The notes below the pieces were generated by a model, which was not told the origin of the DNA, ran no database searches, and saw only the letters and a program-made list of their open reading frames with translations. From an uncultured Eubacteriales bacterium (GTDB lineage: Bacteria > Bacillota > Clostridia > Oscillospirales > Oscillospiraceae), in NCBI GenBank assembly GCA_900315595.1, contig OMZQ01000006.1:93221-157220 (forward strand): a DNA stretch of 64,000 nucleotides, read 5' to 3'. Below, piece by piece: positions 62,601-64,000 of the stretch (position 1 is its first letter; each line of letters begins with the position of its first letter). The position numbers were made by a program, and so were the translations under genes.

Positions 62601-63811
62601 CCACGGTACGCCTGCTCCGCGAAAAGGAAGGCGCAGTCGGCGTGGCGGAGGTGCAGGACGTTGCCGGCGGCGGACGCGGTCTGACGCGGACTGCCCCGGA
62701 CGTTCCCCAGTTCATGCAGAAGCTGGAGACGACCGACCGCTGCACCCGCACGGTCAGCATCTACGTTCCGGTCGCTCTGCTGGCAGGTCTTGGCGCAACC
62801 CTTCTCATTGCCCTTGCGCTAAAGGGCAAGCTCTTCTGGACCGGCTCGCTGATCTTCATCGGCGCCTGCCCGGTCGCCGCCCTGCTGGCCTTCCCGCGGC
62901 TGTTCCGTATGCTGGCCTTCCGGCTTTCCGAGACCGGCGCTGCCCTCTGCGGCTGGCACGGAGCCAAGGTCTTCGGCGGCGAGCATGCGATCCTGATCGG
63001 AGACGAGGACGTTTTCCCCCAGGGCGCGCTCTCGCTCAACGGCTTCAAGGTCTACAACGGCAATCCGGACCGCATCATCGCCTACGCTGCAGCCGCCTCG
63101 CGCCGCTCCGGAACCGCGCTGGCTCCCCTGTTTGAAGATCTGCTTCGGATCCACGTCTGCCGCCGCTACACGGTGGACAGCTTCCGTTTCTATGATTCCG
63201 GCGGCATCGGCGCGACGATCATCGGAGACGTGGTGCTGATGGGCTCGCTGGAGTTCATGCGGCACATGGGCGTTCACATGGACAAGGGCGCAAAGGTGCG
63301 CCAGGCCGTCTACCTCTCCATCAACGGAGAGCTGGCCGCCGTCTTCGCGGTCAAGTACGCCCCGCCCGAGAATCTGCGCCGGGGCCTGGCTGCGATTGCC
63401 GGCAACCGCCGCTTCCGCGGGATCCTGGTGACCCGGACCTTCCTGGGTACGCCCGGCTTCCTGAAGGCCAAGTTCGGGATCCCCACCGGCTCGTTTGCCT
63501 ATCCCACGATCCGGGATCGCCTGCGTCTGTCCGAGACCGAGCTGAAGGCCGGCAGCGACCAGGGCGCGATCCTGACCTCCGACAGCTTCTCGGCCTTTGC
63601 CCAGGCCGCCGCCGGCGGACGAACGCTCCGCTCGGCAACCACGTTATCCACGGTCCTGTCCATCGTGAGCGGCGTGGTCGGTCTGCTGCTGATGACGGTG
63701 CTGGCCGTTCTGCCCGCCTATGAGGCGGCGACGGCTCTGAACGTTCTGATCTACACCGCCGCCTGGCTGGTCCCGACCCTCCTGCTCTCCGCCTGGGCCA
63801 AGCATTTCTGA
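59657..63811 (+). CDS. Giant Pro/Glu-rich protein fused to a degenerate P-type ATPase-like membrane domain
   Basis: 1384 residues. Residues 1 to about 860 are low complexity, Pro/Glu/Ala-rich and very likely disordered, with several tandem repeats and short recurring pieces such as LEELFGPKDE, LDELFGKQA and DQLPLDGF/NQLPLDDGF. From about 865 there are two close hydrophobic helices, a pair more near 960-980, another near 1040, then GACPVAALLAFPRLF (about 1069) as in P-type M4, then VFGGEHAILIGDEDVFPQGAL where DKTGTLT should be, a nucleotide-domain-like part (IIAYAAAASRRSGTALAPLFEDLL, GDVVLMGSLEFMRHMG), a P-domain-like part without TGDGVND, and final helices. The catalytic Asp motif is lost, so a pseudo-pump is inferred. 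Confidence 0.75.
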   Translation: MKKHRKQNQKPTPAPQTAAPAGRSDDDFARQLAALFRSELGTEADAAPAEQPETPHRPELSEIVIPAPAAEAENAPQTEALRLDLSELLGHADSEPAPAAPPEPLPLTEEPLPTPERDAPEQEFLLALDQIQSVASPTPAQQEPEESAPDPAQQGAEDAETRSAPEPEPKQEPEPKQEPEPKQEPEPEQEPKPEQSGKRSGPEEITLSRRALRARRKAAKRADRKRQGSDPAPAAETEPIHAPALRMDAEELPPKQAEPEPSDGALWSDEALFAAIDDLLAHDAFSPREPAVQNRPLEAKFIPYEPEPEPEPEPEPEPEPKPARFWTQEAPRKPMPEPEPEPEPEDREPTIRMNLSTEVPVITRPLPSLEELFGPKDEAAPPPEPPAVPEVTWDALPSLDELFGKQAAEPVSALPPEPPSPEPEEPHFTAEAEQIRFPLESERSRRRDARRKKRGWLSELLHPHPEPEFYFESDREPEPEPEQGDEDEGPLPDQLPLDGFASDFSAAGEWGLPNQLPLDDGFAPSLPQRGGDQIPDWLRHRRDSGETAPDAEIPDWLKSLAASDEVILPAKPRQETAPAPEAPAPEAPAPEAPAPEAPAPEAPAPEAPAPKAPAPKAPAPKAPAPQPRVRTAPEPEAADGPDLIPQVRMQTDPTAPRTGVLHLEDLLAAAVPIEETARPAKAGAAVEAPRKRKTRANPAPETPVAPPAPKRPAPETPAAEPEPKQTAPTRPAAPKQTAEQKDSAPAEKPVRAEPSAGTEKPAAREKTAQTRPERPAAPDPERVFQPVQKPRTPTGEPVVSASVRSRRAAQTEETEPEPQPARPARRETAQRPAPAKRPDESERPILHPEEAYRKYSRALSSVGSRLVLTGLFSLLSLFLTLYLLLDWKFLPEIFSGGTSVYVLLLLLAAMVLTNLKLYADAVRSLFRKPHSPDLLLTVATVFTALDAAQAAQSVRPPFVVVIGLLLLLSLWGKYDHSMALLATVRLLREKEGAVGVAEVQDVAGGGRGLTRTAPDVPQFMQKLETTDRCTRTVSIYVPVALLAGLGATLLIALALKGKLFWTGSLIFIGACPVAALLAFPRLFRMLAFRLSETGAALCGWHGAKVFGGEHAILIGDEDVFPQGALSLNGFKVYNGNPDRIIAYAAAASRRSGTALAPLFEDLLRIHVCRRYTVDSFRFYDSGGIGATIIGDVVLMGSLEFMRHMGVHMDKGAKVRQAVYLSINGELAAVFAVKYAPPENLRRGLAAIAGNRRFRGILVTRTFLGTPGFLKAKFGIPTGSFAYPTIRDRLRLSETELKAGSDQGAILTSDSFSAFAQAAAGGRTLRSATTLSTVLSIVSGVVGLLLMTVLAVLPAYEAATALNVLIYTAAWLVPTLLLSAWAKHF
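60158..60229 (+). repeat. Four 18-bp coding tandem repeats
   Basis: Units GAGCCTAAACAGGA[G/A]CCG at 60158-60175, 60176-60193, 60194-60211 and 60212-60229 encode EPKQEP or EPEQEP. They lie in the disordered N-terminal region of the giant protein. Confidence 0.9.
60569..60615 (+). repeat. Glu-Pro dipeptide repeat tract
   Basis: An almost uninterrupted (EP)n tract of about eight dipeptides, encoded by alternating GAG/GAA and CCG/CCC codons. The codon alternation reduces DNA-level identity, which suggests selection for the peptide rather than recent slippage. Confidence 0.8.
61391..61525 (+). repeat. Nine 15-bp coding tandem repeats
   Basis: Six units GCGCCGGAAGCGCC[C/T] (APEAP) at 61391-61480 and three units GCGCCGAAAGCACCT (APKAP) at 61481-61525. 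Near-perfect identity points to recent expansion and likely length variation between strains. There are no spacers, so it is not CRISPR. Confidence 0.9.
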
Positions 63812-63879
63812 GAAAGCCCGCCTTGTCCTGTCTGCGCCGGAAAACCGTGATTTCGGGGAAAAATCCGTTGAATTCACGA
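63812..63879. other. Intergenic stretch after the giant gene
   Basis: No gene and no clear terminator for the giant-protein transcript before the next promoter. Confidence 0.4.
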
Positions 63880-63908
63880 TTGACAAGCGCATAAACATTG
63901 TATATAAT
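63880..63908 (+). promoter_or_regulatory. Strong sigma-A promoter at the right edge
   Basis: TTGACA at 63880-63885, a 17-bp spacer and TATAAT at 63903-63908: both boxes are perfect consensus. Confidence 0.88.
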
Positions 63909-63934
63909 CGCGACTTTGACAGTTGGAAAAAGCG

Positions 63935-63978
63935 AATGCCTCAGAATTCCTTGAATTTTCAAGGAATTCTGAGGCATT
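63935..63978 (+). other. Perfect 21-bp inverted repeat just after a promoter
   Basis: Arms 63935-63955 and 63958-63978 are exact reverse complements (AATGCCTCAGAATTCC begins the first) with a 2-nt nominal loop, opening in practice as a TTTT loop. It starts about 20 nt after the expected transcription start and is followed by TGTTCAGTTGTT, only weakly U-rich. It could be a terminator, an attenuator, a tiny RNA or a mobile-element end; the downstream gene is outside the window. Confidence 0.65.
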
Positions 63979-64000
63979 TGTTCAGTTGTTGGAATGTAGT

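Overview
The window looks like chromosomal DNA of a moderately GC-rich, spore-forming member of the Clostridia, most like the gut Oscillospiraceae. The evidence is the Firmicutes S10-spc-alpha ribosomal gene order with a KOW-domain gene between map and infA, zinc-type S14, HrcA/CIRCE control of groESL, an alpha/beta small acid-soluble spore protein, the eukaryote-type single-chain glycyl-tRNA synthetase, the diaminopimelate dehydrogenase route to lysine, and strong AGGAGG-type ribosome binding sites. Genus-level placement is inference only; no rRNA or tRNA gene is present.

Region 1 to 6.4 kb: the 3' part of a helicase-phospholipase D protein that resembles the helicase half of TOTE conflict proteins, then recQ, a convergent spore-protein gene, and a BlaI/M56-peptidase regulatory pair with two visible operators. 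Region 6.4 to 13 kb: a CtpE-like P-type ATPase, a VUT-family (queuosine precursor) transporter behind a preQ1-I-like riboswitch and a 22-bp tandem repeat, a short-chain dehydrogenase, and CIRCE-groES-groEL. Region 13 to 24.4 kb: an L,D-transpeptidase-like lipoprotein, an ECF-type sigma factor with a coupled membrane protein, a gpx-trxA-trxB peroxide-defence operon, a MarR-controlled heterodimeric ABC exporter, and the kbl-tdh threonine-degradation pair.

Region 24.5 to 40.7 kb is one minus-strand superoperon of 32 genes from rpsJ to rplQ, including secY, adk, map, infA and rpoA. It carries three non-standard elements: a long leader before rpsJ, a private promoter and three-way-junction leader before rplC, and a 257-bp repeat-rich insert between rpsN and rpsH.

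Region 40.7 to 49.8 kb (minus strand) combines YdcF, an RluA-type pseudouridine synthase, lspA, a stand-alone FolD N-domain-like protein coupled to lspA, a one-carbon/glycine group (glyA, 5-formyl-THF cyclo-ligase, folD, glyS) and a two-gene SmsCB-type Fe-S assembly system. Together with kbl-tdh this gives the window a strong glycine/serine/C1 theme. Region 49.8 to 64 kb holds a very large MacB/FtsX-type ABC protein, a DUF4867 protein, ychF, a dapA-dapB-ddh lysine/peptidoglycan-precursor operon ending in a small HExxH membrane protein, rlmB, and a 1384-residue protein with a disordered Pro/Glu-rich N-terminus fused to what appears to be a catalytically dead P-type ATPase. The last 120 bp contain a strong promoter running straight into a perfect 21-bp hairpin.

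The most interesting candidates are the pseudo-P-ATPase giant, the FolD-N/lspA coupling, the rplC leader, the insert inside the spc operon, and the truncated TOTE-like protein at the left edge. All calls come from reading motifs and gene order; no database search was run.
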